From positions 30,483 to 94,482 of the forward strand of contig DXVO01000005.1 of NCBI GenBank assembly GCA_019417325.1: 64,000 bases of DNA, in the 5' to 3' direction. The notes below the pieces were generated by a model. That model did no database searches, was not told the origin of the DNA, and saw only the letters and a list, made by a program, of their open reading frames with translations. A program made the position numbers and the translations under genes. This document shows, one piece after another, positions 7,573-16,956 of this stretch. Within the stretch, counting starts at the first letter, position 1. Each line of letters opens with the position of its first letter. This stretch comes from Parabacteroides sp. (lineage in GTDB: Bacteria; Bacteroidota; Bacteroidia; Bacteroidales; Tannerellaceae).

Positions 7573-10269
7573 TTAATAGCCGAGGTCGAATTCCTGGTCT
7601 ACAGCCGGAACACCTTCACGCATCCATTTGGGCATAGGTGTCTTACGAAGATAATGGTCGAAGAACTGGTACATGCGTTTTTGAAAATCGATTCGGTTGG
7701 GCATACGCATCGGCCAGTGCGGTTCTCCTGTGTAATTGAGTAGCCATACAGGTTTTTGTAATCGTTTTAAGGCAACGAAGTATTCTATTCCCTGATACCA
7801 GGGTACATGTCCGTCGTTGTCGTTATGCATAATCAGGATAGGGGTTGTAACCTTGTCCATCGTGAAGAGCGGAGAGTTGGAGAAATATTGCATAGGCATT
7901 TCCCAGATGGAACCGCCGATACGGCTTTGTCCGTGTTCGTATTGGAAGGAACGGTTTAATCCGGAACCCCAGCGTATACCACCGTAAGCGCTAAACATAT
8001 TAACTACCGGAGCACCCGATTCGATAGCGGCAAACAGATTGGTTCGGGTTGCCAGATAAGCGACCTGATAGCCACCCCAACTATGTCCTTGGGCGGCAAT
8101 CGCTTTTTCATTGATATATCCTTTGGCAATCAGGGAGGTGATACCGGGCATCACACAATTATAACAGCTTTCTCCCGGATAACCGTCCGTATAGCGCACA
8201 TCCGGATTAAATACGATGTATCCGTTGCTGGTATAAAAATGATAATCGATGGTGGAACGATGAGGCTCAGGCATCCGGTAATTATATAAGGTAGAGGCAT
8301 TGCGCTCGTAAAAGTTTACAATAACCGGATATTTTTTGTCCGGATCGAAGTTTTCAGGTTTGTAAACAACTCCTTCCAAGGGACGTCCGTCCAGTGAAAT
8401 CCAGGAGACCAGTTCGGCGGTACCCCAGTTTAGTCCCTTTTGCTGTTCTCCTTTATGAGTTAATCGGACTGTTTTTTTGAAACTCAGGTCGGAGAGAAGC
8501 AAATCCGGGTATTGTTCAAAAGTCTCCTGTGTATAGACAAGGGCATCCGAATCTTTTGCTTTAAGAGGTGCTTTCAGCATAAAATTGCCGGATAGCAAGG
8601 TTTGGGGAGCCTTTGGTTGCGAAGATGCCATTGTGCGGCTACTGTAGTATCCATATCCCTTTGTGGTTTCATTGAAAGCCATCAGCAATTGAGGTGTTTT
8701 CAAATCGATGGAAACTTGTTCTTTATCCAACTTGAGCAGTTGATAGGCCAGTTGTTTTTCTCTTCCGTTTACTGTGAGGTTAATTGGGTTTCCGTTTCCT
8801 GTAGGGCTGAATTTCCAAATATCATACCGGTCGGATATGAGCAAATATTCGTCATCGGTAGTCCAACCAGCCGAGCCGTATGCTGCAGGAAAGTCCGGAA
8901 CATCGTTTTCTTCATCCCAAGCTACGAATGTCTGTGGAGTTGTCAATTGATATTCTTTCATATCGGCGAAGGAATAGGTATACCAGGCACTATCCGGTTC
9001 GCTGTACCAAAAAGCATATTTGCCTTTCGGGGAAAGACGCATATTCGTATTAGCCGCTTTTTTTATAAGCCGGCGGTTTCCATTGTCCAGATTGATGCTG
9101 TAAATATCATAATGGGTCCTGCCTTCCCACATCCGTTCCGTCTCGTAGGGAATGGAAGAAGAAAGGAGTGCTACCGGCGCATTTCCTTTGTCCGGGATTA
9201 TCAGATTAGGGATTTCTTCGGTTGCAAGTTGGATGATATTTTGAGTGTTGAGATTGTACACGGCTGTATAGGAGCGCTTCAGGTCATTAGTTTTATTATA
9301 GATTTGTTGTGTATACTGGATGCCTTCATCCCATTTCCATATTTGGACATCCGGACGGTTTTCTGCGAGCTGTGCCGTATCTTTTTCTTTAGGAGCCGGA
9401 GCTGTTCCGAAGAAAAGCCGGGATGTATTTTCCGAGAAGTATAAGTTTCCGTTTTCACTGATAACCCAGGAGGAAGGGAAAGCCTGGTTCCCTTTTTCTG
9501 CGACTAATCGGGCTGGTTTATTCGTATCGGAAAGGTATAAAGCGGAACCGGTGGCTGTAGAGTCTTTGTCTGCACAAAACAGGAATGCTAATTTATTGCC
9601 TTCTTCGTTGAATGTTATTTTCTTGAAAACGCCTTTTTCTTCCTTTATCCGGATATTTCCTTGCTGTGGGGTGTAGGTGTATAAAGAGGAGTCGGATACG
9701 TAATATAAAATATTCCCCTTTTTAGCAAAACCAAATTCAGAAACAGTGGGGAAGGATACCTTCTGTGAACCGTCCAGAGAACGGATATATAATGTGGAGT
9801 CGGATTTATTTCCCCGTTGATAAGCGAGCCAATCGGCTGTTTCCGACAGTTTGTAAGATTTGAGAGAGTCGATGGTTTCCCGTTTGCCGGACAAATTCAG
9901 GACTTGCAGGCTGTTCATCGGCATTTGGTCTTCCGGTGCCTTTTTTAGTTTCAGTGCTTCGACATCTTCCGATGCGGGTGTTTGGGTAATCAGTACATAT
10001 AGGGAAGTTGGAGAAAACTCAGCCTTGGCAGCCGGTTTAAAAACACCTTTTTCTTCTCCTTTGTGATTATAGAGATAGATGGAGGCATCTCCTTGCCAGG
10101 GTTCCGTTTTACATGTTATCCATTTGCCATCATTGGAGATAGTGCGTTCGGATATGTGTTCCCACTTTGCTAATTCTTCAAATGTCATTGCTTTTTTAGC
10201 TTCCTGAGCTTGTACTGCTAAGGTTGCAGTCAGCCCAATCAGGCATATAAATTGTCCGGAATAGTTCAT
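7573..10269 (-). CDS. secreted S9-family (prolyl oligopeptidase/acylaminoacyl-peptidase-like) serine peptidase
   Basis: An 898-residue protein with a signal peptide (MNYSGQFICLIGLTATLAVQA), a long N-terminal beta-propeller-like region and a C-terminal alpha/beta-hydrolase domain. The expected triad is visible: Ser in AAQGHSWGGYQVAY, Asp in ILIMHNDNDGHVPW and His in GEPHWPMRMPNR. Such enzymes cleave short peptides in the periplasm. It is read in the same direction as susCD, 266 nt upstream, separated by a palindrome and the susC promoter, so it is a functional neighbour rather than part of the same transcript. Its substrate cannot be read from the sequence. Confidence 0.9.
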   Translation of the reverse strand: MNYSGQFICLIGLTATLAVQAQEAKKAMTFEELAKWEHISERTISNDGKWITCKTEPWQGDASIYLYNHKGEEKGVFKPAAKAEFSPTSLYVLITQTPASEDVEALKLKKAPEDQMPMNSLQVLNLSGKRETIDSLKSYKLSETADWLAYQRGNKSDSTLYIRSLDGSQKVSFPTVSEFGFAKKGNILYYVSDSSLYTYTPQQGNIRIKEEKGVFKKITFNEEGNKLAFLFCADKDSTATGSALYLSDTNKPARLVAEKGNQAFPSSWVISENGNLYFSENTSRLFFGTAPAPKEKDTAQLAENRPDVQIWKWDEGIQYTQQIYNKTNDLKRSYTAVYNLNTQNIIQLATEEIPNLIIPDKGNAPVALLSSSIPYETERMWEGRTHYDIYSINLDNGNRRLIKKAANTNMRLSPKGKYAFWYSEPDSAWYTYSFADMKEYQLTTPQTFVAWDEENDVPDFPAAYGSAGWTTDDEYLLISDRYDIWKFSPTGNGNPINLTVNGREKQLAYQLLKLDKEQVSIDLKTPQLLMAFNETTKGYGYYSSRTMASSQPKAPQTLLSGNFMLKAPLKAKDSDALVYTQETFEQYPDLLLSDLSFKKTVRLTHKGEQQKGLNWGTAELVSWISLDGRPLEGVVYKPENFDPDKKYPVIVNFYERNASTLYNYRMPEPHRSTIDYHFYTSNGYIVFNPDVRYTDGYPGESCYNCVMPGITSLIAKGYINEKAIAAQGHSWGGYQVAYLATRTNLFAAIESGAPVVNMFSAYGGIRWGSGLNRSFQYEHGQSRIGGSIWEMPMQYFSNSPLFTMDKVTTPILIMHNDNDGHVPWYQGIEYFVALKRLQKPVWLLNYTGEPHWPMRMPNRIDFQKRMYQFFDHYLRKTPMPKWMREGVPAVDQEFDLGY

Positions 10270-10347
10270 TACTTGTATTGTTGAATGATTTGAATATGCA
10301 ATATTACAATAAATCTATATCTTAGCAGATAATTAAAATCAATTTGT

Positions 10348-11664
10348 ATGAAAAAACTATCTATTGTAACAGGCTTGTTTTTGATAGCCGTGGGGGGTAC
10401 CGGATGTAGTGGCAATCAAACGGCAGAGCCGCACCAACCCACGTCTCCGCAATATGTAGCAAAATATGATTATTCTTCTCCGGCTGCAGTCGTGGATTTG
10501 GAGCAGGCTTTAAATACTTCCGCCGCTTCCCTGAAATTAAGCCAGATAGCATCCGAAATTTCCTATTATAATGTTGGTGATGTCCGTTATACGGTAACAC
10601 AGGCAATTGCTATTCAGGATAGTAATGCTTTCCTCACGTTTAATAATCCGCGCCTTTACTACCGTAAGCAAGGAATACCGAGCAAACGATATGGTTTTAA
10701 AGCTTTGGCCTATAAATGGAATAATGAAATGGGAGGACGCCCACTATTCTATGATAAGAAAACAACCCGGATGTATGTGGCATTAAGCGGAAAGGATCAG
10801 GAGACACGGAGGAATGCAACCCAGGGTGAGCCTTGCATAGGCGTATTACCTCCGCTGGATACGATGCTGACGGTTTTTAATTATTATTTTCCGGAAGGAC
10901 TTACGGAAAAATATCCGATTCATGCACCGGAAAAAGCTTTGGTCGGTTTTTCATCTGATGGGTATATATTGGCTCAGTATGCTGGGAATTCAGGGGTTCC
11001 GGAGGGGATTACCTCTTTCAATTTACAGGGAGATACACTTTGTCGTTTTCAATTGAATGCGGGAAAATATCCGACCAGGGAAGAACTGGCGGAAACACCC
11101 GGTGCTTTCCAAACTTCATACTGGAATACATCCCAGGATAAACTGACATTTATGATACCTTTTTGTGATACGGTTTATCAGCTAAAAGATAGTCAGACGG
11201 TAAAACCTTTATATGCCCTTCATTTCGGTAAATACGGTATCGTTCCAGCTGAGGCTCCCAAAGGGGACGAACTGGATAAGAAAGTCTGGTTGAAGACTCT
11301 TTATGAAAATCCGAAAGGGGTGTTTATGGGACTTTACCAGAAAAACGGACGTAAAATATTGAACTGGCTGGGTTGGGAAGATGAATATAAGCCTCTTCTT
11401 ACAACTCAGGCTGTTTTTTTGAAAGATACGGGCAAGACTTATATTCTTTCGTCCCGGGAAAAAGGATTTGTTAATGATTTGGACGGTGGATTGACTTTCT
11501 GGCCGGACGGGCAAACGGACGATTGCCTGTATATGATTCGTTCTGTAACGGAAATGAGAGAGACGGTAATCCGTACTGGAGATGCTAAGCAGCAACAACT
11601 GATTGACTTTTTGGATAATCCTGCTGTCTATGAGAGAGATTATGTAATGATTGTAGTTCGTTAG
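10348..11664 (+). CDS. lipoprotein of unknown function, possibly propeller-like (DUF4933-type?)
   Basis: A 438-residue protein with a lipoprotein signal (MKKLSIVTGLFLIAVGGTGC, Cys at 20) followed by SGNQTAEPHQP. The rest is a beta-rich body with repeated hydrophobic strand pairs (LVGFSSDGYILAQYAG, ITSFNLQGDTLCRFQLN, GVFMGLYQKNGRKILNWLG). This resembles Bacteroidales lipoproteins predicted to be beta-propellers. The DUF4933 label is a guess from memory. It is divergent from the S9 peptidase, with 78 nt shared between the start codons. Confidence 0.7.
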   Translation: MKKLSIVTGLFLIAVGGTGCSGNQTAEPHQPTSPQYVAKYDYSSPAAVVDLEQALNTSAASLKLSQIASEISYYNVGDVRYTVTQAIAIQDSNAFLTFNNPRLYYRKQGIPSKRYGFKALAYKWNNEMGGRPLFYDKKTTRMYVALSGKDQETRRNATQGEPCIGVLPPLDTMLTVFNYYFPEGLTEKYPIHAPEKALVGFSSDGYILAQYAGNSGVPEGITSFNLQGDTLCRFQLNAGKYPTREELAETPGAFQTSYWNTSQDKLTFMIPFCDTVYQLKDSQTVKPLYALHFGKYGIVPAEAPKGDELDKKVWLKTLYENPKGVFMGLYQKNGRKILNWLGWEDEYKPLLTTQAVFLKDTGKTYILSSREKGFVNDLDGGLTFWPDGQTDDCLYMIRSVTEMRETVIRTGDAKQQQLIDFLDNPAVYERDYVMIVVR

Positions 11665-11683
11665 GTTTTCTCGATATTTTTTC

Positions 11684-11691
11684 TACATTTG
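11684..11691 (+). promoter_or_regulatory. -7 box (TACATTTG) deciding the start of the 11724 gene
   Basis: A perfect TAnnTTTG lies 19 nt after the stop codon of the preceding gene. Transcription would start near 11699, which excludes the in-frame ATG at 11697 and supports 11724. Confidence 0.5.
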
Positions 11692-11723
11692 TCAGATTGT
11701 TGAATGTAAAATACATAAATACA

Positions 11724-12509
11724 ATGGTAAAAAAGTACACAATGACCCTTTTAACTGTAGCCTTACTAACAGGTTGTAATTTCACGAAGAAACAGAGTCA
11801 GACAGAACCAATGCCGGGAAGCGATCGTGATAGCCACGGTTGCATTGCATCGGCGGGATACCTTTGGTCTGAAGTCCGTAACGATTGTATCCGGTTGTTT
11901 GAGATGGGGATACGCCTTGAATCACCGGAGGAGGAAGAGAGTGCATTCCTTGTTTTCAGTGCGGATTCATTGAAGGTTGAACTCTTTTTTTCAGATGATT
12001 CGGATACTGAGATTTTAGATAAGAAAATATTGCCGGAAGGCGGATATGAATGGTCCGGTGGAACAGACGATACAAGAACGGTCCGCCAGGTAAATGGATT
12101 ATGGACTATTTTCCAGAAGGGGAATATCCTGTATATAGAAGAAGCCGAAGCGGTAGAGTCGTCAGTTTATGAAGGTGTCTTGCCGGCACCTGACTGTAAA
12201 GGTATCCGGTATTTCTTAACGGTTCAAGCACCGGAAGAAGGTGGAGACGGATGTTTTATTCTGGTCCAGACATATCTGGATGTTCGTGACGGAGAAGATG
12301 ATACATTTACTTCTGTGGGAAAAAGACATATTCTAATAGGGGATGCCACGAATAAAAAAGCAATCGTTTGGCAGCTTGTTCCTGAAAATGGTGATGATCC
12401 GGTAAATTTCCTTGTGAAAGAAGATGGAAAGAAGCTTGTCATGCTGAATAAAAAATTGAAACCATGTGGTCCGGAGAAGGATTATACGATTAAAAAAGTT
12501 GACAATTAA
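11724..12509 (+). CDS. small lipoprotein of unknown function
   Basis: A 261-residue protein starting MVKKYTMTLLTVALLTGC, with the lipobox Cys at residue 18, followed by NFTKKQSQTEPMPG. The mature part begins with the motif HGCIASAGYLWSEVRNDCIR, a Cys-x-x-x-x-Gly-Tyr-x-Trp-x6-Cys pattern that I have seen in other small Bacteroidetes lipoproteins but cannot tie to a function. The remainder is beta-rich and acidic. It follows the 10348 gene by 59 nt but has its own promoter. An inverted-repeat element begins at the end of the gene. Confidence 0.65.
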   Translation: MVKKYTMTLLTVALLTGCNFTKKQSQTEPMPGSDRDSHGCIASAGYLWSEVRNDCIRLFEMGIRLESPEEEESAFLVFSADSLKVELFFSDDSDTEILDKKILPEGGYEWSGGTDDTRTVRQVNGLWTIFQKGNILYIEEAEAVESSVYEGVLPAPDCKGIRYFLTVQAPEEGGDGCFILVQTYLDVRDGEDDTFTSVGKRHILIGDATNKKAIVWQLVPENGDDPVNFLVKEDGKKLVMLNKKLKPCGPEKDYTIKKVDN

Positions 12510-12600
12510 CAATTGACAAGTGGCAGTTAAGCTTCGTTTTCGGTATATAAATACAAATCGGTTGAAAGCCGAACTAACTGTCACTTGCAACTTGTTGCCT
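12499..12600. repeat. imperfect inverted-repeat element (TTGACAATT type), copy 1
   Basis: The left arm, around 12507-12529 (AACAATTGACAAGTGGCAGT and on), pairs imperfectly with 12573-12597 (TAACTGTCACTTGCAACTTG and on). It starts at the stop codon of the lipoprotein gene. A related element lies at 27519-27624. Confidence 0.5.
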
Positions 12601-12719
12601 ATCAATAGAACTAAAACTTCTCAAAAACAATTAACATTTCAATTTTCTAAGACAAATTAAAGTAATTATATCTGATTTCTATAAACAACTACTTACATTC
12701 GCTGCAAATTAAGAAATTC

Positions 12720-13361
12720 ATGCGCAAGCACTTGCTTATATGGATGTTGATTTGTCTGTATGGAACGGAATACGTACATGCTCAATGGACAAAAAAAGAT
12801 TCGGTGTGGCTACAGGATGTATTGTCCGGTAAAGAGAAGCTACAACTGAATACGGAGACGATGAAAGCGATTGAGTCGGGGAATCTGATTAATATGGATA
12901 AACCGGCATCAGAAATGAAAATGGCCCCGCCTGTGGCCCCTCTTCCTATTTTAAAAGACTTTTCGGAATATGTCCAGTCGGATGATTCTACACGCAGAAA
13001 AGTAGCATTAAGAGATTTGCCTTATTCGGTATTCAGATTGTACGGACCGGACTTTAAAAAAGTCTTGCCTGTTTATCAATCTATTGTCGATGAACTTAAG
13101 GCTGATCCTCCTCGACGGTCCGGTGGCTTTTTTGATATCGGAGACCTGACCAGCCGAAAGGCACGTGCCCATCGACGAAATGTAAAACGGGATGGTACCT
13201 GGAAGGAGTATAACAATTTGCCAACTCCGGATATTATAAAAAAACGGAAAAACTTTGTGAAAGAGCATTCGGATGTATCGGCTCAGGATTCTATTTTGAA
13301 AACAGATTCAATTCAAAAGGCTGATACAAGTCGTTTGATCAGGCAAATCCCATTGAATTAA
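12720..13361 (+). CDS. secreted Bacteroidales protein of unknown function (DUF4858-like?)
   Basis: A 213-residue protein with a signal peptide (MRKHLLIWMLICLYGTEYVHA, cut before QWTKKDSVWL). The mature part contains WLQDVLSGKEKLQLNTETMK and AIESGNLINMDKP, then a basic middle segment (SRKARAHRRNVKRDGTW) and a charged tail. The pattern is familiar from Bacteroidales hypotheticals annotated DUF4858, but I am not certain of that name. No catalytic motif is visible. It is probably co-oriented with the lipoprotein gene at 13453. Confidence 0.6.
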   Translation: MRKHLLIWMLICLYGTEYVHAQWTKKDSVWLQDVLSGKEKLQLNTETMKAIESGNLINMDKPASEMKMAPPVAPLPILKDFSEYVQSDDSTRRKVALRDLPYSVFRLYGPDFKKVLPVYQSIVDELKADPPRRSGGFFDIGDLTSRKARAHRRNVKRDGTWKEYNNLPTPDIIKKRKNFVKEHSDVSAQDSILKTDSIQKADTSRLIRQIPLN

Positions 13362-13452
13362 GTTTTTTTTGGAAAAAAATGACGCTTTTCTGCAACAATT
13401 TCATGTTAAAATACGTCTTATATTATATAAGAATAATTAAAGACAAAACCTC

Positions 13453-13959
13453 ATGACAAAGTATCAACTTATAACTACAATATTAGCACTGATAATAATG
13501 GCTTTCTTAGGCTCATGTAGCAGTGAAGATTTCTCCGAGCCGGACGTACTGAAAGTTACTCCCGAATTAAGAGCACGCATCGATATGGGAATGAAGCTGG
13601 TTCCCCGTTCTGAAAAGAATACTTTCGATGAAAAGTTTTTCGCATTTCTCAATAAATGTGATGAAATGGGAATGGACAAGACTCCTTATCAATATATGGA
13701 AACCAAAGAATATAAGGAGTTTAAAGAGTATATGAAAAATTCTTCCACCATGACCTCTTATCTCTTGATGAACCGGTATCTGAAACGGAATCCTTCCTTT
13801 TTCTCCTTTATTCTGGAGGATTTGATGGATTCTGCCTATCCCGGAACGGTCGATGTGATAGCCGATCGGATGAAATCATCAACGACCGTACGGGAAAGTA
13901 TGGATTTATATCCCCAGGTTTGTTTGGAAATCTGGTTGGATACAGTAGAAAATCATTAA
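13453..13959 (+). CDS. small lipoprotein of unknown function
   Basis: A 168-residue protein with a lipoprotein signal (MTKYQLITTILALIIMAFLGSC, Cys at 22) and a mainly helical, charged mature part (ARIDMGMKLVPRSEKNTFDE, YMETKEYKEFKEYM). I do not recognise the family. Its stop codon is two bases from the stop codon of the convergent S9 peptidase gene, leaving no room for an intergenic terminator. Confidence 0.6.
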   Translation: MTKYQLITTILALIIMAFLGSCSSEDFSEPDVLKVTPELRARIDMGMKLVPRSEKNTFDEKFFAFLNKCDEMGMDKTPYQYMETKEYKEFKEYMKNSSTMTSYLLMNRYLKRNPSFFSFILEDLMDSAYPGTVDVIADRMKSSTTVRESMDLYPQVCLEIWLDTVENH

Positions 13960-13961
13960 AA

Positions 13962-16094
13962 TTATTCCCATTCGGGAACTTCCTGGTTTAACAGGTTTTT
14001 TACAAAAAAGTCGTGTATACGATGCATTTCGTAGCTGCCTCCTAAACTATGCCCCTTTCCTGGTAAGTAAAGTTGTTCAAAATTCTTATTGGCTTTTATC
14101 AAAGCATTGACCACTTGTAATGTGGATGCCGGATCTACATTGTCATCCAGTTCTCCGTTAATAAGCATTAGCCTGCCTTTGAGCCTCCATGCATTGTCTA
14201 CATTGGATGAGGCACTGTATGAGGTGTCGATAGGATAACCCATCCATTGTTCATTCCACCATATTTTATCCATTCTGTTATCGTGGCATCCGCAAAGGGC
14301 AACAGCTACTTTATAAAAGTCATTGTGGAAAAGCAGTGCTGCCATTGCATTTTGTCCACCAGCCGACCAGCCGTAAATACCTACCCGTGATGTATCCATA
14401 TAAGGATATTTTTTTGCGGCAGACTTTATCCAGGCGATACGGTCAGGGAAACCCGCATCTTTCAAGTTTTTCCAGCATACATCGTGGAAAGCCTTAGAAC
14501 GGTTAGCCGTACCCATACCATCGATAGATACAACAATGAAACCTAATTCAGCCAAACGGGAAATCAGATGGTGTGCAGCTTTGAAGTCTTTATCTACATG
14601 CGAATCGTGAGGGCCTGCATAAATCATTTCTACGACCGGATAGCTTTTGGTCGCATCGAAATGACTGGGGCGGTAAATATTTCCCCATATGTCGGTTTTA
14701 CCGTCTCTGCCTTTAGCACAAAATACTTCGGGCATTTGCCAACCGGCAGGAAGGGCACTGATATCACATTGTTGTAAAACCGTAACCAGGGAAGCATCTT
14801 TTGTTCGTTTCAACTGACTGACTGGAGGAAGGTCCGGGCGGGAATAAACATCTGTGAAGAAACAACGGTCAGCTGAAAGTGTTACATGATGGTTCCCGTT
14901 TTCCGGAGTCATATCCATAAAGCCGGTGCCATCCAGGTTGATACGACAATAATGCAAGTTATAGGGGTCTTCTTCTTTATTGAATCCTGACGCTGTAAAA
15001 TAGACTGTACGGTTGGCTTCATCCACATGGTCGACGTCACGGACCACCCATTCGCCACGTGTTACCTGTTGTTTTATATTTCCGTTCGTTCCGTCAATCA
15101 GATAAAGATGGCGCCAACCATCGCGTTCTGATATCCAAAGTATTTCCTTTCCATCATTTAGGTCATAACGGAAATTCCGGTAGTATTGGATGAATGTATT
15201 GGTTTGTTCATCGACCAAAGGACGAATATTACCATTTGTCGCATTTACTTCGGCTATCATGTAGCGTTGGTGTCCGCGTTGATTATATTCGAAAGTAAAA
15301 GCACGGCTATCTTTTCTCCATCCGGTCAGGAAGAGGTAGTATTGATTTTCAAAAGGAGCCGTATCCAGTGAGATTTGTTTTCGTTCTGCTACATCGAAAA
15401 GGACAGGAAGATAGATTGGTAACACATCCCCGGGCTTGGCATAATCCCGCCATTGTAAAATTGGTTGGCGTTGGCTTTCCGGACTGGATTCGATAAGAGG
15501 GATGCGACGTTCTGTAACATCCCTGACTTTAACTGTAGCCAATTTCCTGGAATCGGGAGACCAGCAGATGGAGAAACCATCGTAGCGGAGATTAGTCGTT
15601 CCGTCAGTAGTTAAAGCGATTTCTTCTTTTTTCTTGTTTTTGCTGCTATCGGTTGTGGTGATATATAGATTGTTGTCTTTGATATATGCCTCCCATTGTT
15701 TGTCAGGAGAGACAACAGGTACCGGGATTTCTTCTTTCTTGTTCCGGTATTTATTTTCAGGCTCTTCCTTTAGCAGGAAATCCGCCAGCTTTTTTTGTTT
15801 CCCGGAGAAGAAGGTTGCTAATTTCTTTTTGTCGGTAGCCCGTTGCTGCTTACCGTTTTCTGCATTTACCAAGTAGTAGAAGTCTCCTTCTTTCTCATGG
15901 TTCTTGTACCAGAAATAATGGGAACTGTCCACCCATGCCGGGCGGATTGCCGGTGAATATACACGTTCGGTACACTTCAAAAAAGTGTCCACACGCTGGT
16001 AATCGGAACGTGTAACCTGTGCCGAAAGTTTCATTGCTGCAGGTAGTACGACAGCAAGGCATAGGCTTTTGACAAGTATGGTAGCTGTTTTCAT
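13962..16094 (-). CDS. S9B (dipeptidyl-peptidase IV-like) serine peptidase
   Basis: A 710-residue protein with a signal peptide (MKTATILVKSLCLAVVLPAAMKLSA), a DPP-IV N-terminal propeller region (ISWSPDSRKLAT-like strands, ILWISERDGWRHLYLIDGTN) and a catalytic domain. The triad is visible: Ser in VGIYGWSAGGQNAMAALL, Asp in LINGELDDNVDPAS and His in GKGHSLGGSYE. DPP-IV-type enzymes remove N-terminal dipeptides in the periplasm. With the S9 peptidase at 7573 and the SusCD pair it makes this 14-kb stretch rich in peptide-handling functions. Confidence 0.9.
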   Translation of the reverse strand: MKTATILVKSLCLAVVLPAAMKLSAQVTRSDYQRVDTFLKCTERVYSPAIRPAWVDSSHYFWYKNHEKEGDFYYLVNAENGKQQRATDKKKLATFFSGKQKKLADFLLKEEPENKYRNKKEEIPVPVVSPDKQWEAYIKDNNLYITTTDSSKNKKKEEIALTTDGTTNLRYDGFSICWSPDSRKLATVKVRDVTERRIPLIESSPESQRQPILQWRDYAKPGDVLPIYLPVLFDVAERKQISLDTAPFENQYYLFLTGWRKDSRAFTFEYNQRGHQRYMIAEVNATNGNIRPLVDEQTNTFIQYYRNFRYDLNDGKEILWISERDGWRHLYLIDGTNGNIKQQVTRGEWVVRDVDHVDEANRTVYFTASGFNKEEDPYNLHYCRINLDGTGFMDMTPENGNHHVTLSADRCFFTDVYSRPDLPPVSQLKRTKDASLVTVLQQCDISALPAGWQMPEVFCAKGRDGKTDIWGNIYRPSHFDATKSYPVVEMIYAGPHDSHVDKDFKAAHHLISRLAELGFIVVSIDGMGTANRSKAFHDVCWKNLKDAGFPDRIAWIKSAAKKYPYMDTSRVGIYGWSAGGQNAMAALLFHNDFYKVAVALCGCHDNRMDKIWWNEQWMGYPIDTSYSASSNVDNAWRLKGRLMLINGELDDNVDPASTLQVVNALIKANKNFEQLYLPGKGHSLGGSYEMHRIHDFFVKNLLNQEVPEWE

Positions 16095-16136
16095 AATAAG
16101 AGTTTATTTAATTTTTAAACACACTGATAGCAATTG

Positions 16137-16916
16137 TTATTCTTGTTGTTCCACCCACCAGTCTATCATTTTACGTGCCAGACTTAATTTTCTGGGTATC
16201 TGGGGCAGATTGTCTTTTGTATAAAAGTTTCCTGAACTTAGTTCTTCTTTTTGTAATTTTAGTTCTCCACTGACATAATCGGCAATGAAGCCTATCATCA
16301 GATTGCTGGGATAGGGCCATGGCTGGTTCCCCCAATACCGGATATTGTTTATTTTCAGACCCGTTTCTTCCTTTACTTCCCGTTCTACGCATTGTTCCAG
16401 TGTTTCGCCGGTTTCCAGAAAGCCTGCAACTAATCCGTTGAACGTGCCTTTGAAATTATGAGCATGTACCAACAAGATGGAGTCTTCCTTTTGTATCAAT
16501 ACAAGGATAGCGGGTGAAACAGCCGGAAACATTTCATATTGGCAGGACGGACACTTTTTTGAAATAAGGGAGGCCTGCTTCATTTTGGTTCCGCATACCG
16601 GGCAAAACTGACTGTGTTTGTCCCAAAAAATGATTTCAGAGGCTTTTCCTCCCAGTTCATACATATGTTTGTCTATGAAATCATAGGAGGCACGTAATCC
16701 CATGGATGTGAAGTTTTCCGTTTCAGGCAGCGGGGTATCTGTATATGCTGCCATAATGGTTGTCCCGTCCGGTATTTCTACCGGAAGAATGTGGGTCACC
16801 TGTATCGGAGCTTCTTTACAGAAGGGGATAGTATAAGTCTCGTTTTCTTTTTGAAGTAAAATCTGGTCGCCAAAAAATATGAACCAGTAAAAGGAGTTAT
16901 TATCTGACGTATTCAT
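16137..16916 (-). CDS. nudC: NAD+ diphosphatase / RNA-decapping Nudix hydrolase
   Basis: A 259-residue protein with the full NudC layout. It has an N-terminal NUDIX-like domain, a zinc ribbon (CPVCG near residue 107 and CPSCQ near residue 124), and the Nudix box GFLETGETLEQCVEREVKEE. The box is followed by NQPWPYPSNLM, the NudC-specific SQPWPFPxS signature with slight variation. It hydrolyses NAD(H) to NMN(H) and AMP, and in characterised relatives removes NAD caps from RNA. A minus-strand TATCTTTG box (16945-16938) lies 21 nt upstream. Confidence 0.93.
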   Translation of the reverse strand: MNTSDNNSFYWFIFFGDQILLQKENETYTIPFCKEAPIQVTHILPVEIPDGTTIMAAYTDTPLPETENFTSMGLRASYDFIDKHMYELGGKASEIIFWDKHSQFCPVCGTKMKQASLISKKCPSCQYEMFPAVSPAILVLIQKEDSILLVHAHNFKGTFNGLVAGFLETGETLEQCVEREVKEETGLKINNIRYWGNQPWPYPSNLMIGFIADYVSGELKLQKEELSSGNFYTKDNLPQIPRKLSLARKMIDWWVEQQE

Positions 16917-16937
16917 TTATATATTTATTTGCTTAAG

Positions 16938-16945
16938 CAAAGATA
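16938..16945 (-). promoter_or_regulatory. -7 box (TATCTTTG, minus strand) for nudC
   Basis: A perfect TAnnTTTG on the minus strand, 21 nt before the nudC ATG. Confidence 0.5.
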
Positions 16946-16956
16946 GGGTATAATTT

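Noticed and set aside
8602..9444. 280-residue plus-strand open frame
   Set aside because: It lies entirely inside the well-supported S9 peptidase gene on the other strand and shows no domain.
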